A DNA stretch of 64,000 nt from Batillaria attramentaria (Eukaryota > Mollusca > Gastropoda > Batillariidae): contig JACVVK020000087.1 of NCBI GenBank assembly GCA_018292915.2, positions 1,202,001 through 1,266,000 on the forward strand, given 5' to 3'. Below, piece after piece: positions 24,627 to 36,953 of this stretch. The first letter of the stretch is position 1. Every line of letters starts with the position of its first letter. The notes beneath the pieces were generated by a model that searched no databases, was not told where the DNA came from, and was given only the letters and a program-made list of their open reading frames with translations. A program made the position numbers and the translations under genes.

Positions 24627-24819
24627 TCCTATGAAGTTGAAGGTCGGCATGCGTCTGAACTTCGTAGGCATGAGCATGCTAGGTCTCGTGACGAACACAA
24701 TAGCCACCGCCTACTTTGACCTCAGCACCGTTCCTGATTGGGCGAGACAGCTCGGGCCGAACACAACCACTGTGACAGCAGCTTTCAACCAGTCTATGGC
24801 AAACTCAACAGTGGGATGA
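7923..24819 (+). CDS. SLC13A2/3/5-like: SLC13 family Na+/di- and tricarboxylate cotransporter (12 exons, 609 aa)
   Basis: Secondary transporter expected to move succinate/citrate-type anions with Na+ across the plasma membrane. Exons: 7923-8018, 8340-8489, 9698-9813, 10621-10771, 13227-13519, 16085-16300, 16894-16998, 18126-18238, 20459-20565, 21490-21651, 22303-22440, 24637-24819. They sum to 1830 nt and keep frame at every junction. Family landmarks in order: [14 protein letters not shown] helix (exon 2), [16 protein letters not shown] (about residues 134-149), CYSANIGG and TGTGPN (243-260, the Na+/substrate loop), [15 protein letters not shown] (exon 9), SNT at 488-490, and [14 protein letters not shown] with TPPN at 532-535. 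The first repeat has TNV where many members have SNT. A variable acidic loop rich in Asp (exon 5, about 203-218) is lineage-specific. The C-terminus has three N-glycosylation sequons (NTT, NQS, NST), as expected for an extracellular tail. The exon 4 donor (CCG|GTACAG) and exon 12 acceptor (GAAG|TTG) are the least certain. The exact paralogue (A2, A3 or A5) cannot be told. Confidence 0.93.
8915..9215 (+). pseudogene. LINE ORF2 3' end fragment in SLC13 intron 2
   Basis: The + frame reads [20 protein letters not shown], then [15 protein letters not shown] and a stop near 9070. This is the ORF2 C-terminal signature. A tail follows with AAAAGCGCATTGAGTGC, GCGCTCTACAAGTGTAA and a TATTATTCTTATT end. 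It is same-sense with the gene, 5'-truncated and not functional. Confidence 0.7.
9607..9694. repeat. (TG)n microsatellite abutting the SLC13 exon 3 acceptor
   Basis: An interrupted then pure TG run ends four bases before the exon 3 splice acceptor (TTTAG|GAC at 9697/9698), so it replaces most of the usual polypyrimidine tract. Confidence 0.9.
9814..10620. other. SLC13 intron 3: G-rich and T-rich low-complexity sequence
   Basis: This contains poly-G patches at about 9965-10040 and 10083-10095, a (TTTG)n/T-run followed by G-run at about 10137-10202, and a GTC/GTCATC trinucleotide patch at 10436-10485. No exon is seen. Confidence 0.6.
11111..11265 (+). repeat. tRNA-derived SINE (family A), internally deleted
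   Basis: The head GGGGTGGCCGAATGGTAGAG and GCGTTGGACTTCCAATGCTCG are present. The B-box half is shortened, and the core and GGACGTTAAACCCCCAAACA tail follow. A degenerate second copy, recognisable mainly by its tail, lies at about 11415-11560 and runs into a (CA)n block. Confidence 0.8.
11561..11855. repeat. (CA)n then poly-C/(CCA)n then (TG)n compound microsatellite
   Basis: A CA block at 11561-11653 and a TG block at 11773-11855 flank a C-run and (CAC)n segment at 11690-11722. The CA and TG blocks are complementary and could pair into a long hairpin in the intron 4 transcript. Confidence 0.9.
12466..13101. mobile_element. MITE-like element with 18-bp terminal inverted repeats
   Basis: CACTGATTGGCGAGAGAT at 12466-12483 is mirrored by the reverse complement of TATCTCTCGCCAGTGATA at 13084-13101, with about 16 matching positions. 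The 600-bp interior has no transposase frame. It has several TTTTCTGCAGAAA-type sub-repeats near both ends, which extend the inverted symmetry. It lies in SLC13 intron 4. The superfamily is unknown and no clear target duplication is visible. Confidence 0.55.
13545..13990 (-). repeat. Probable LINE 3' end with (GCGT)n and tandem CA-rich units
   Basis: TTCAAATTACTTTATTAATC followed by CCCAGAAGA resembles, on minus, the 3' end phrase seen at 1905-1935 (GGGATTGAATAAAAT). Behind it come an (ACGC)n tract at about 13689-13780 and two or three units of about 60 bp containing TAAAAGTCTTRTGTACTCAC. No coding part is left. Confidence 0.4.
15005..15435. repeat. Tandem duplication of about 165-175 bp with CRE-like sites
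   Basis: TTTCATCAGC..CTCTA..ATCTTCC, AATTCAGTC..., GGAAATCACAAGA and GCTGACGTCAAA..TTTRGTTCAC occur in the same order at about 15030-15175 and 15210-15355. A third partial unit is at about 15390-15432. The units carry repeated CTGACGTCAAA motifs. This lies in SLC13 intron 5. Confidence 0.7.
15463..15641 (+). repeat. tRNA-derived SINE (family A), near full length
   Basis: GGGAGCCAGGGTGGCCGAAT, then GGTAGAGCGTTGGACTT, GAGTTCGAATCCCGGCCG (B-box-like), GGGGCCAAATATTTGTGCTGG, and a tail GGACGTTAAACTCCTAAACA ending in (CCCAC)n. It is preceded by (CT)n and followed by more (CT)n. This is one of the better preserved copies. Confidence 0.85.
16052..16073. repeat. (TG)n next to the SLC13 exon 6 acceptor
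   Basis: A TG run is followed by TTCCACACAG and exon 6 at 16085. It is the second case in this gene of a TG run directly upstream of a 3' splice site. Confidence 0.85.
16690..17215. repeat. T-run/G-run and (TTTG)n/(TTG)n low complexity around SLC13 exon 7
   Basis: The T-run then G-run at about 16703-16729 precedes exon 7. (GTTT)n and (GTT)n with G-runs at about 17090-17215 follow it. Translations of these tracts give Phe/Val/Cys-rich or Lys/Asn/Gln-rich frames with no gene value. Confidence 0.8.
17499..17573. repeat. (TG)n microsatellite
   Basis: A pure TG run in SLC13 intron 7, followed by (TTG)n. Confidence 0.9.
17645..17990 (-). repeat. SINE (family B), minus orientation, upstream of SLC13 exon 8
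   Basis: The (AAT)n tail at 17645-17665 is followed by GGCGCTTTATCCCTGATAT, CAAAGCGCCGCGAGCTAAAC, ATTCTCTCACACACTGGAT, CACGTGGTGCGAAGGG and CCGGAGAGAACCCCCGACGG. The same blocks appear in inverted order at 18745-19075. A tRNA-like head on the + strand (GGTGATCTAGTGGTTAAGAT ... GGTTCGAGTCCCAC) follows at 17998-18056, close to exon 8 at 18126. Confidence 0.75.
18690..19075 (+). repeat. SINE (family B), plus orientation, downstream of SLC13 exon 8
   Basis: The head GTGGTCTAGTAGACTTCGCC has CACCAATGCGAGAGGTCAG, shared with the head at 18030. The body has CACCGTTCATTCGGGCCGAT, GGGTTCTCTCCGGCTTCC, CACCACGTGATTGTAATGTG and GTGAGTGAGAGAATGCGTG. The tail has an altered AAGCGGCTACACAATACA and TATTATTACT. 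It is the inverted partner of the copy at 17645-17990. Confidence 0.75.
19138..19340. repeat. Direct repeat of about 113 bp
   Basis: TTCACACACAGTCCATGGTC followed by AAAGGATGGGTGTTGTGAT occurs at about 19140 and again at about 19248, each followed by a T-rich stretch. It is a short tandem duplication in SLC13 intron 8. Confidence 0.75.
20021..20250. mobile_element. Short MITE with about 28-bp terminal inverted repeats
   Basis: CTGGGCCCGTATGTAATAGT plus CGAGGTTA on the left (20021-20048) is matched by the reverse complement of TAACCTCGACTTTTACATAC plus GGGCCCAG on the right (to about 20249), with one mismatch. Inner sub-repeats TAGGGCTTTTAGCCC and GGTTAGGCCCGTAGCC extend the symmetry. The element is about 230 bp and has no coding capacity. 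It lies in SLC13 intron 8. Confidence 0.75.
20566..20660. repeat. CGTCA/CGTAA/CGCAC pentamer cluster
   Basis: Pentamers of the ACGTC, ACGTA and CACCG type recur from about 20574 directly after the exon 9 donor, including one TGACGTCA near 20644. It is probably a degenerate microsatellite. Confidence 0.6.
20746..20819. repeat. (CA)n microsatellite in SLC13 intron 9
   Basis: A pure CA run. G-runs follow (20917-20947, 21013-21024, 21201-21220), and there is a TAGC repeat at 21222-21232. Confidence 0.9.
22680..23072 (-). repeat. tRNA-derived SINE (family C) in SLC13 intron 11
   Basis: On minus, the head reads GGGGATTTGGTCTAGTGGTT (A-box-like), then AAGGCATCCGACTTCGGATC and GGTTCGAGTCCCCGGTGGGC (B-box-like), at 23072-22990. 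The body runs toward 22680. At 22873-22925 it contains a block (on +, GCGTGCACACTTGATGTTTG then TGCGTGCGTGTGTACACGAA) that closely matches the 63-bp tandem unit at 38951-39391. Confidence 0.7.
23806..23892. repeat. (TG)n microsatellite
   Basis: A nearly pure TG run in SLC13 intron 11, immediately upstream of a MITE copy. Confidence 0.9.
23901..24255. mobile_element. MITE (GGCTGGGGAATT family), copy 1
   Basis: The left end AGACTGGGGAATTGCTGAGG and the right end ATGACTGAAAATTCCCCAGC are terminal inverted repeats. Internal blocks CCCACTTCAGAAAACAAATT, TTAGCAGCCTCGATCTCTTG and AAAATGAAGTTAGATTGTCC are shared in order with the copy at 60505-60833, and partly with 28595-28772. No transposase frame is present. 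It lies in SLC13 intron 11. Confidence 0.8.
24256..24626. repeat. Tandem duplication of about 160 bp with (TG)n blocks, before SLC13 exon 12
   Basis: The block GATGTCTTCA...ATATGTTTGGCATGTTT..., CTGCAATGCACGAAAATATT, TCCTGTCAGTGATTATCTTT and GAGTGTCATACAGTGTGTG is present at about 24275-24400 and again at about 24437-24562, each time ending in a TG run (24402-24432 and 24563-24624). The second TG run ends 12 bases before the exon 12 acceptor. Confidence 0.85.
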
Positions 24820-25200
24820 TTTTTATTTTCTTTCTCTCGCTTTTTACTTTCTAGCTATTTGTTTTATTTCCTTGTATCTAGAAATTTCCAGCATAATCAG
24901 CATGTTGGTTGTAGGCAACTACCAGGAAGAATAAGATCTAGCAGGCCTTCATACCCCTGGGAACTATGATAGGACAAATGTCCTTGCTGACCATAGAGGG
25001 TCAGGGATAGGACTTTTTGCCGTTTGTAAGGAAATAATCGGACATTTTGTAAATGAATTGGTCTGTGATGAGGGACATATAATTTTTCTTGTTGTTATTA
25101 AGTGCAATGGTCTACCTCACCTCCAAGACGGTGAATATACATGTATACATTTTCTCAAAAACAAATAGCATTTGAAATAAAAGTTATACTACTCACACCA
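24820..25200 (+). other. SLC13 3' UTR with candidate poly(A) signal
   Basis: After the TGA at 24817-24819 the sequence is AT-rich and non-coding. The first good AATAAA on + is at 25176-25181, so cleavage is expected near 25200. Confidence 0.5.
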
Positions 25201-25344
25201 AGTGTGGGCTTTGCAGTTGTGTTGTTTGTGTTCAGTTCTGTATCTAGACAAGATTTTGTTGTTTGTTCACAGTTCCTTGCCGAACGTTTTTCAGAATGAT
25301 CTGTGAGGAGAATGTGTGTGTGTTTTATGTTTCAGAATGAGCAT

Positions 25345-27030
25345 TTTATTGTTTGTTCACAGTTCCTTGTCAAGAAGTAGAAACTCACCAAAGAGAGAGA
25401 GAGAGAGAGAGAGAATTTTTCTAACATTCAGTATGTAATTATTGAAACACTGGTGGTTCAACTGATGCCCACAAGTGCCACTCAGGGAAACATGTACAAT
25501 ACACATAACCTTAAAAGAGTTTATTCTCAAGATCAGACCATCCATATACACATGATGAAACCCTGGGAGATCAGACAATCGCACTACATCACAAACACAC
25601 CCCCTCCCACACATGACGTTCTAATGGTTCGCAACTTCACAAACTCAAACCACCAACACCACATCATGCTCCTTTCACACTATAAATTGTAGATAGGGGA
25701 ATCCAGCTAGATACAAATCAAAACCATTTACATAAATTCCCTTGCTTATTTTTCACCTGTACAAATATATTCTTAAGCTGGTTTATGCTACCTGCCTGCT
25801 GTATTTCACTACCTGTTGCTTGCCGAACCATTTGACAAATATTGAATGCTTGACTCAGGTAACCTTGGGTGATCTCACATTAGCAAATGAATTGGGAAAA
25901 TTCATGCTGTTCTTCCAGTACCCTGTTTTCTTTTACTTTCATTGTATTTTCCTTCCTCCCTAGTTTGAAGGACCTACAAACACATTTATGCACACATAAA
26001 TCAATACAATGCACAGTTGTTCTTGTTCCTCAGTTTTACACACCAGTCAGCCAGTCACATTCTGAACTCAAAGAAGTGTCGCTTAACCACATGTTCGAGT
26101 GTATCAAACTAACGTTTGAAATGCCTTGCAAACCATACACTGATACAGGTAGTGACAAATTCTGAAACTGCTACACACACAAAAAAAAAAAAACACACAC
26201 AAAAAACAACAACCATAAAGCAGAACCCATAAATCGCACAAACTATGTGCATGAGCAAAATGAAACCAGATATTTTAAAAAAGCTGTCTAGAACACTAGA
26301 ATGTTTTTCTAGGAAGACGAGCACTAAAATGAATACATGTACGTGAACCAAAGCACACTGTATGTACACTTGAAACACATTTGCAAAACACACTTTAAAC
26401 TTACTGTGTACAGCATAAACTGAGTTTAGGGACTCCAAAAGTAATACATGTACTACTAATAGTATGGGGTAAGTGAACTTGAAAATGTGTAAGATCTAAA
26501 TAAGAAAAAGAAAAGAGAAGAGGTAAGCATGTCACACTTTTATTATAGGACACAACTTCTGTAGATCTACATTTGTAAAGGTGAAGAAATAAAACATTAG
26601 GTTGACTCTACTGTGAAATTTGCCTACCAAGGACAAAGTTTTCGACTGAGCAGAAAACTTTACATTGCAAATAAAACCATTTAACCTTAATTTAGCAACA
26701 GTAAGTTCAACTAGCAGTAGCAGCTAACATCAGAAAAATGGGTAGAGATAACTGATAAGTCACACTTGGTAATGACAAATGAACAATGGCAGAGAGCGAA
26801 TGCCTGTTGCAGGAAAGAATCAATCCCCACAATTGGGTGGAAAGAAAGAAAGACGAGCACGGGGGGAAAACTGCATACAACAAAGGAAAAGATCGATACA
26901 TGCAACATTTTTCTCTCTTCCTTCATGATAGACAAATGGCAGCCACATAACAAATGAAACTGGTGAATTCAAAACCTGAACATGGTGAACATAATGATGA
27001 AAAACAGACGATGACAGGTGGTGATGGTTT
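25345..27030 (-). other. TMED2 3' UTR
   Basis: The region downstream of the TMED2 stop on minus is AT-rich, without repeats of the common families and without a recognisable frame. On minus an AATAAA occurs at 25350-25345, giving a 3' UTR of about 1.7 kb if used. Earlier signals may be used instead. A (GA)n run lies at about 25394-25415. Confidence 0.5.
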
Positions 27031-29788
<2,758 letters not shown>

Positions 29789-30475
29789 TTTGAAGCTGTA
29801 TTTTTACGCCAAACAACGGTGAACGGCGTTTTGTCGGCAAGCAATGCCACGTAAGTTTGCATGCGTCTGCGCACTGCTGTACCGCAGCAAATAAGCAAGC
29901 TAAAAGCTGGATTAAAACACGGATTTGGATGAATCCAGAAAGAACAGTTCAGCCAACACGGAATTCATAAACTAAGCTATCATGCCAACTACTACGCCTT
30001 TGGGTGCCACCATCGTGAGATTTCATTACTGAGTTGCATGTTGCTACAGCCGGTTTGGCTAATTTCAAAGGATCGTACTAAGTTCGGAATTTGGAAGTTG
30101 AAAGCCATAATCCAGTCTAGGTAACAACCCAGCAAAAACTCAAAGTTGGTCAGAATGTAATGATTTGGTTATACTGAGTTTTCGTAATAGAGAAAAATAA
30201 GATTGTCATTTCTCGTCAGACGAAAAACTGTCATTTTCACTTTGCAGGGAAGTAACGGTTTGCAAACAGGAAGTTGATTTCTGCTTCGCCGTGTGACGTA
30301 AGAATCACGAGAGGGAGTCCCGTACAACAGAGCCTGCGAACAGCCCATCGATCGATCCTCTGACTGGAACTGATGTTTCTGACTCACAGGCACGTTCGCT
30401 CCCTTGCTGACATGGAAGCTGGATCTCTCTCCATCTTCAATGGAGTCTCAACGCTGCCTTTATAGTACCCGAATC
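29789..30475. promoter_or_regulatory. Shared divergent promoter region of TMED2 and RILPL1
   Basis: 687 bp separate the TMED2 ATG (minus, 29788) and the RILPL1 ATG (plus, 30476). No interspersed repeat is recognised here, unlike nearly all other non-coding stretches of this length. TCTGCGCACTGC near 29868 is a weak NRF1-like half site. Transcription start sites are not visible from sequence. An in-frame upstream ATG at 30404 exists, but the ATG at 30476 better fits RILPL1 N-termini. Confidence 0.5.
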
Positions 30476-33400
30476 ATGGCCACCGAAGTCTATCAAGACG
30501 TCTCTGTAACAGACGTCTACGACCAAGCTGCAGGAATAGCTCGTGAATTTGACAAAATTATCACCACCTACGGCAATGAAGCCGTCACAGAGTTGATGCC
30601 GAAAGTTATCCGTGCGCTTGAGCAGCTTGAGTCGTTGGCATCACGCTATGAGAAAGACAACGAGGAGATTTCACAGCTGCGATCGTCTGTGGAAAAATTG
30701 GAGTCGGAGAAAGCAGGAAAGGCTCAGGAACGTGCGAAATTCGAGCAGGTTTGTGTAATTCTTGTTGTGTGACAAAAATTCGTGCTCTTTCTATGTCGTT
30801 ATACCCCGCAGATGTGTGGAATACCCGTCGCATAATTGATCTGGTACAGCAACCTGTTACAGTTACAGACAGGGTTAATTGAAGAAGAAAAGCATGAAAT
30901 GTACAGCCACATAGTGTAATACAATTAAAAAACAAAGCAATACTCAGCAATAGGAACATAACATTGGGATGTCTGCATCAGAAGATGTATAGTGTGTGTT
31001 ATCAAGTTGAGATGACTGTGCACTTAACGACTGATAAGTACCTGTAAATTTTTAACTGGACTCGTTAAAGTGCAACTGAATCCAATGCATACAAATCGCG
31101 TACATGTATACTGTATAGTATAGGAAAGTGGATGTCGTGGACATTCCTGTTTCATGATCAGTGTCAGACTGCCCTTCACTAATCATGTTCAGCTGCACAT
31201 GTATGCTGAGAGATAAGGAATATTGGGGAAATAGCTAGGGTTCTCAGAAAGGGATGGGCGCAGAGCGGTGTGATCGAGGTATGGCACTTTCAGAGGCAGG
31301 AGGAAAACATCAGTTTGGGCTGGGCTGGGGGCACCGTGTATACCCAGCTATTCACAATTAACTTTTTCAACACCTTGATATCTGATTGAATATGTTGATA
31401 GCATTCCAGCTATGACTCTTATCTTGAAGATGTGTGAATTATCAAGTGTCACATGTTGACATATATTATTATATATATATATGGGTGCTTATTAGAAATA
31501 GTCAAGTCATGAGGATCTGTTCAAAAGTACATTCAGATTTTTAAAAAAAGTTTGTAAAGAAAAACATTTACGTTTGCATCTAGTAGTATATATTGTATGT
31601 ATGACACTTTCAGAGGCATTTTTAGTGAACACTTTGCGACTATTTGTTTTACTTGAATTTTTTTATGCATTTCACTATGGACACTATGTTCTAATATGCA
31701 CAGAAAACTTTTTCGTTGAATACCAGTGATTTTATACAATTTATTCCAGTTCTTTTTTTTAACGCAAAACAAAATGACCATTTTCACATAGTTTCTTGCC
31801 AACACTGGGGCAGAGGTGCCAACTAGTACAGACTGGCCGTATTATTTTCCGCATAACTCAGTTAATATGATTTAGTCATGAAAAATATGGAGGAGACAGA
31901 TTTTACATGCTGAAGTGCTGAAAAATACTGACCTGCCTGTGAAATAGTATGGACAGACACTTTGGGGGGGTTGACACCTTTGCTGGTGGCATTTAGACAC
32001 AAATGTAAACTAAGATCCTGAGGGCTACCTACTTTGCTTATCAAGTAATCTGTTCACTGAGAGAGGGTCATCTGAATTCAGTCTCATTAATGACTTCACC
32101 CCCTGATGCATGGCAATCCAGCAAGTAGTTACCATCCTGCTGAAGTGGACAGACTGCTTTGCCATCCTTAGGGGAAATTGCTTCAGAGAATTCTTGATAG
32201 GGTCACAACATTTCTCGGAAGGCTTTTTTGTTGGATTCCGAATTCCCTCGGGAATATTTTCAATGCACCTGTCTGATCAAGGCATCGTTTATTGAAGTCA
32301 TTCACAGCCTGACCTGTCCTGAGACAGGGACTTGTACTGTGTTGAGTGTGACAGTTTTACATTCACTTTCACTAGTTTCAGTTTCAATGTGTGCTTTGGC
32401 ATCAACTTTGATTGTATTCAGTGGCACTGGTATTAACAGTCTAATTCAATGCAGACAATCAAAGGTCAGGTCACTGAGCCTGAGTGAGGGCAGTGAAATC
32501 AGTGGGATAATTTGATTCACACTTGCTTGAAAAGGTTATAGGTGATAATATCTTGCATAAATGATAAATTTCTTATTCATTCTAGATATTATTTTAGTGA
32601 TGATAGAATTTGTTAAGAATTTATAATCTGCAGTATGTGGATTTGAGTTAAATGTACTAAACCTGCATGGGTTCGTCCCCTCTCCCCCTTCCCCCCCCCT
32701 CCCTCCCCCCCTCCCCCCCCCCCCAAAAAAAACCAAAAAACAAAACAAAACAAACAAAAAAAAAAAAAACCACATGCATAGATAAGAGACACCAAATACA
32801 TTTCAAAGTGGAACCGCAGTTTCACATGCTGTGCGGGGCAGCGTTCATCAACGCACCACCATCACTAGAGGTGTGTGCGGTAGACATTCTACAATGATAA
32901 TTACGTCACAGCTGCATCTGCCATCTTGATGTTGCTTCATCATACTGTACTACTGGCGCTAGTGTGGATTTCAAAGACAGGCTTAACTTGGTAGTGGCTT
33001 CACTTGTCTTTGTAGCAGCAAGGGTGCAGAATTTCACATTTCCCCAGTAATAGAATCAATATCAGTTTGGGTACTATGTCTTTCTTGTTCCTAAGTCTAA
33101 GCTGCTTGTCGAAATCCTCTTTTTCAAGATATTTTGGAAATTTATGGATCTTCTTCAAACTGAGTGTTTGGCTCCGTTTGTCTTGGGACTTAAATTATAA
33201 TTTACTGGCAGACACACAGAACTATAATTATATATATATATATATAATTATATAATATATATTATCTTGTGATTTTTCTCTCTATATGTTATAGAGTGTT
33301 GATGTGTGTGTGTGTGTGGGGGGGGGGGGGGTGTCAGTGTATGCATAGGTGCGAGTGTTTCAACCTTGTTTAAATCAACAGAAACTAGGAAGAGGGAAAA

Positions 33401-36400
33401 CCTGCCTGAAAATACATACAAGCTTCATGGAGCATGCGGTGCAGATCAGGCCAGGGGTTTCCAGCAAAAAGAAGAGGAAGAAGAAACCCCGCACACTTAA
33501 ATAGATTATTTCAGAAGGGTTTAATCTGTCCTATCAGATTACGGTAAAATGACGCGGAGGGAGAGAGCTGAAAAGGTGAACACTGTGCAGCATGTGTGAG
33601 TTACATACATGTACACAGGCTTGAATAAAACATGACGTGGCATTTGCTTCTCTTTCGGGTATTGAACAGCCAGCACTTATTAGTCTAGTGAAAGTTAATT
33701 ATGGTGGTGTGGCACGATGTATCTCGCTCCCTGGCATTTTGCAGCTTGGTGCTGCGTGTTGGGTATGGTACACAGCATGCGCTGATTTCAACTCCTCTTG
33801 TATCACTATCAGCCACTGTTTGTATTTGCGTCATGCGCAACTGTCAATCCGCAAACATCCGTGCACAGCGTGTTAGCAGCCAAACTGTCTCTGCTGCACA
33901 ACAGCCTGCTGCTTTCAAGGGCGTCACGGAAGCACTATGTCAACAGTTGATCACATCCGCTTTGACTGTATAGTTCCCTGGACATATGAGCCTAGTTTGA
34001 TCATCATTGGTTTTGTTGTACATCTTTAGCTTGTTAATATTGTCAACAGATTTCATAGCAGCTTAGATGTCGAGATTGCCAAATACATGGAAAAGGACAC
34101 CAGGAGATAAATCACACGTTTTCATCAGTTTTCTCTGCTGTTGCTGAGCTCTAGATGGTTGATTCAAAGCAAGCTGTGTCCCATATTCAGTCATGGGACA
34201 TTTTTCACAAATTTGCTTCCACGGGGACAATTTAGGCTGATTGTCATGAGGCTGTACAGCATTGTTTCTAGTCACATTGGTAGACAGTAAAGACATCTTG
34301 ATAAAAAACATCTAGGGTGGAGGCCAGATAATATAATGTATGAGAACCGTGTCACTTGTCATTTCGTTCCACGTCATTGTTTGACAGATCCAATTATCCA
34401 TGCCATTTACACATACCGGTCAGGTGTATTGATTAACTTGAAGTCAGAGTCCAGGGTTATCACTAATCTGATACACCTCTAAGGCTCTTGTGTGTGTGGG
34501 TTCTTTTCCATGGGTTTATCTCACCGCTTGGAATGTGATCTAGCAACAGTGATAATACATGTTGTTGCTATATGTGTATGAAATGATATATTTAATCCTC
34601 TTGGTGAGATGGTACAAATTTACTGCCGATTCAGCTTGTAAAACGAGAAAGTCAGAACTGGTCCCCAGTGGTTAGCACTTCGGACGAGTCGCAGCGGAGG
34701 CAAGCGGGCTTTTTCTTACCTAGGTCGGCTCTTACCCAGAGCGGGTGTGCTATGGGCCCAGTGGGGAGGCTGTTGCCACACAACCAAGATTCACCCACTT
34801 CAGGGGCGCGACTTTGGGGGTGCTTCCGTTGATATGACACGCCTTACGATGTGGATGATTACAAGGCCGGCACCACAGGTGCCGTAGTTCCCGGGCCTGG
34901 TTAATGCCGGGATATTTATGATAGGAAACGTTTAATGTGGCCCTGTCCGGCAGTCCCAAACGACACGGACTTCCATAGCATCATCTTACATCATCCTCAT
35001 CTATCATCATGCATAATAAAAATTGCCCCAGCTTTTGAGCCGTCGTATTGATTCCACCTGTGACCTGGAAGGAACACCACTGGAGCTGGCAAAACAGTTG
35101 GGGCAGCAGCAAAAAAAAAAGAAAAAAAAAAGATGATTTACTTATATATTTTTTAAATGCCATTGAAAGTCATAATTATGTAAATTTTACTTAGATTATA
35201 TAACAGCGTTTGGTTGATAGTGTTTAACAAAGGTGATTGAATATGGCTGTGGATGTGGTGAGGAGGATTAACTTCATCAGCGGAACAGACCATCAGAACT
35301 GACACTGTTCTGTATTCAGTTGAAAAGGACAACTGTCAGTTCAGCTAAAAAGATAATACTGTAGTTCATCTCGTGAGGTGTATCTTATTCTGTCAGCCAC
35401 AAATCGTCCTCCCTTTCGCGTGCTCGTCCAACCATCTGTCCGTCCGCCTGTTCAGGAACCGAGAGGTCTTGCTTCAGTTATTCGACACATCCATCCATCC
35501 ATCCACGCAGCACGCCACACTGTAGGCAGACACCACTTGCCCAGAAACACTTCACAGGGTTCTCCGCTCTCAGAGTAAACTGTATTGATCCCTCAAGGCC
35601 CATGCAGTCTGCTCAGTACAAGTAGACCGAGGTGATTGAGCATGGGGGAGTAGTTTACAGTATCGGGTTGCATGCACTGAACTCGCCCACTGATTAATCA
35701 AATTCACATGCTCTGTTGTCTTGCGCGAGCCTCTGTGGTCAATAGAGGCGATCGTGCACGGACATGTCTGTTTGCAGTTTTAATTAGGACGTATGAATCA
35801 AAAGGACAGAGAAAGGGTTTGTTGATGATTAATTAATAAATTACAGCTTTGTAACATGACTGAATGTCGCCTCCAGAGTGCACAGTTTTCATTGCAGTAT
35901 GGTTGCGAGATTGGTTCCTAGGAATGAGCCCAAACTTTTTGCTGGGTTTTGGCCATTGTTGTGGATGTCTTTGGCACCACCCATACTTCATGGAAATGAG
36001 CGCCCCCCCCCCCCCCCATGAAGAAGCAAGTAATACTGCACGTCACAGTCAGGCGCGCGTCAGCTATCAGTAGCCACATTGCAGGAAAGGAGTTGAGACG
36101 CCCCTTGACCGCTCCAGAGAGATCCTTTTAATTTTAGCCAAAAAGAAAGTAGATCAAACTTTGCTGCAGCTCAGAGCTTTCAGTTTCACTTAGCCACAAA
36201 GACACCGGTCACTCATGCAGATCAGCATGTGTAGTTGTGGTGGTGTGATGCTGGACAGCTTACAGCGATCAGCGAACCGAAAAATCTCAAAATTAGGTGC
36301 TTTAAGCCGCTTCGCGCATGCGTCAGAGGTTTGAGAAAAAAAAACACACAAAAAAACCCAAACACGCACACCAAACTTCCATTCAAGGATGAAGCATGCA

Positions 36401-36922
36401 TTGAGAGTGCATCTGAACTTTTTTTTTATGTAGTTCTCCGGTTTTTTTCTGTGTGTGCAGGAGTTAGAACAAATTGAGGAGAACTGGCAGTCAGAGGTGA
36501 AGGAACTACTGACAGTGGTCAACAAGCTGCAAGATGAGAACAAACGGCTGAAGGAGTCGCTCCAGAATGAAAAACATGCTGTGGCTGAGAAAGTGTCAGC
36601 CAAATACAGGGGTATGTGATATCTGAAAATACTGTTTCTACAGCAGCATCCGTCAAAGACCAATTCATTTTCAAAGTGTCCGACTACTCTTAAAAAGGCG
36701 AAAGTATGTCCTATCTTTTCTGTGCCACTGTGAATAATATTCAGGACGAATGTCCAATGCTTTTAGGGTCAGCCTGGAGATAATGTTCAATTACAGTTCC
36801 CACAGATCTGAAAGTTTTCTAATCAGTAATGGCCGTGGAAGTTGCTGTTTTAATTTTTTTTTTATTGTTGCTGTTTGTGAGTTTCCACTGCGTAAATGTT
36901 CCAATGAAAGTTATTTGTAGGG

Positions 36923-36953
<31 letters not shown>

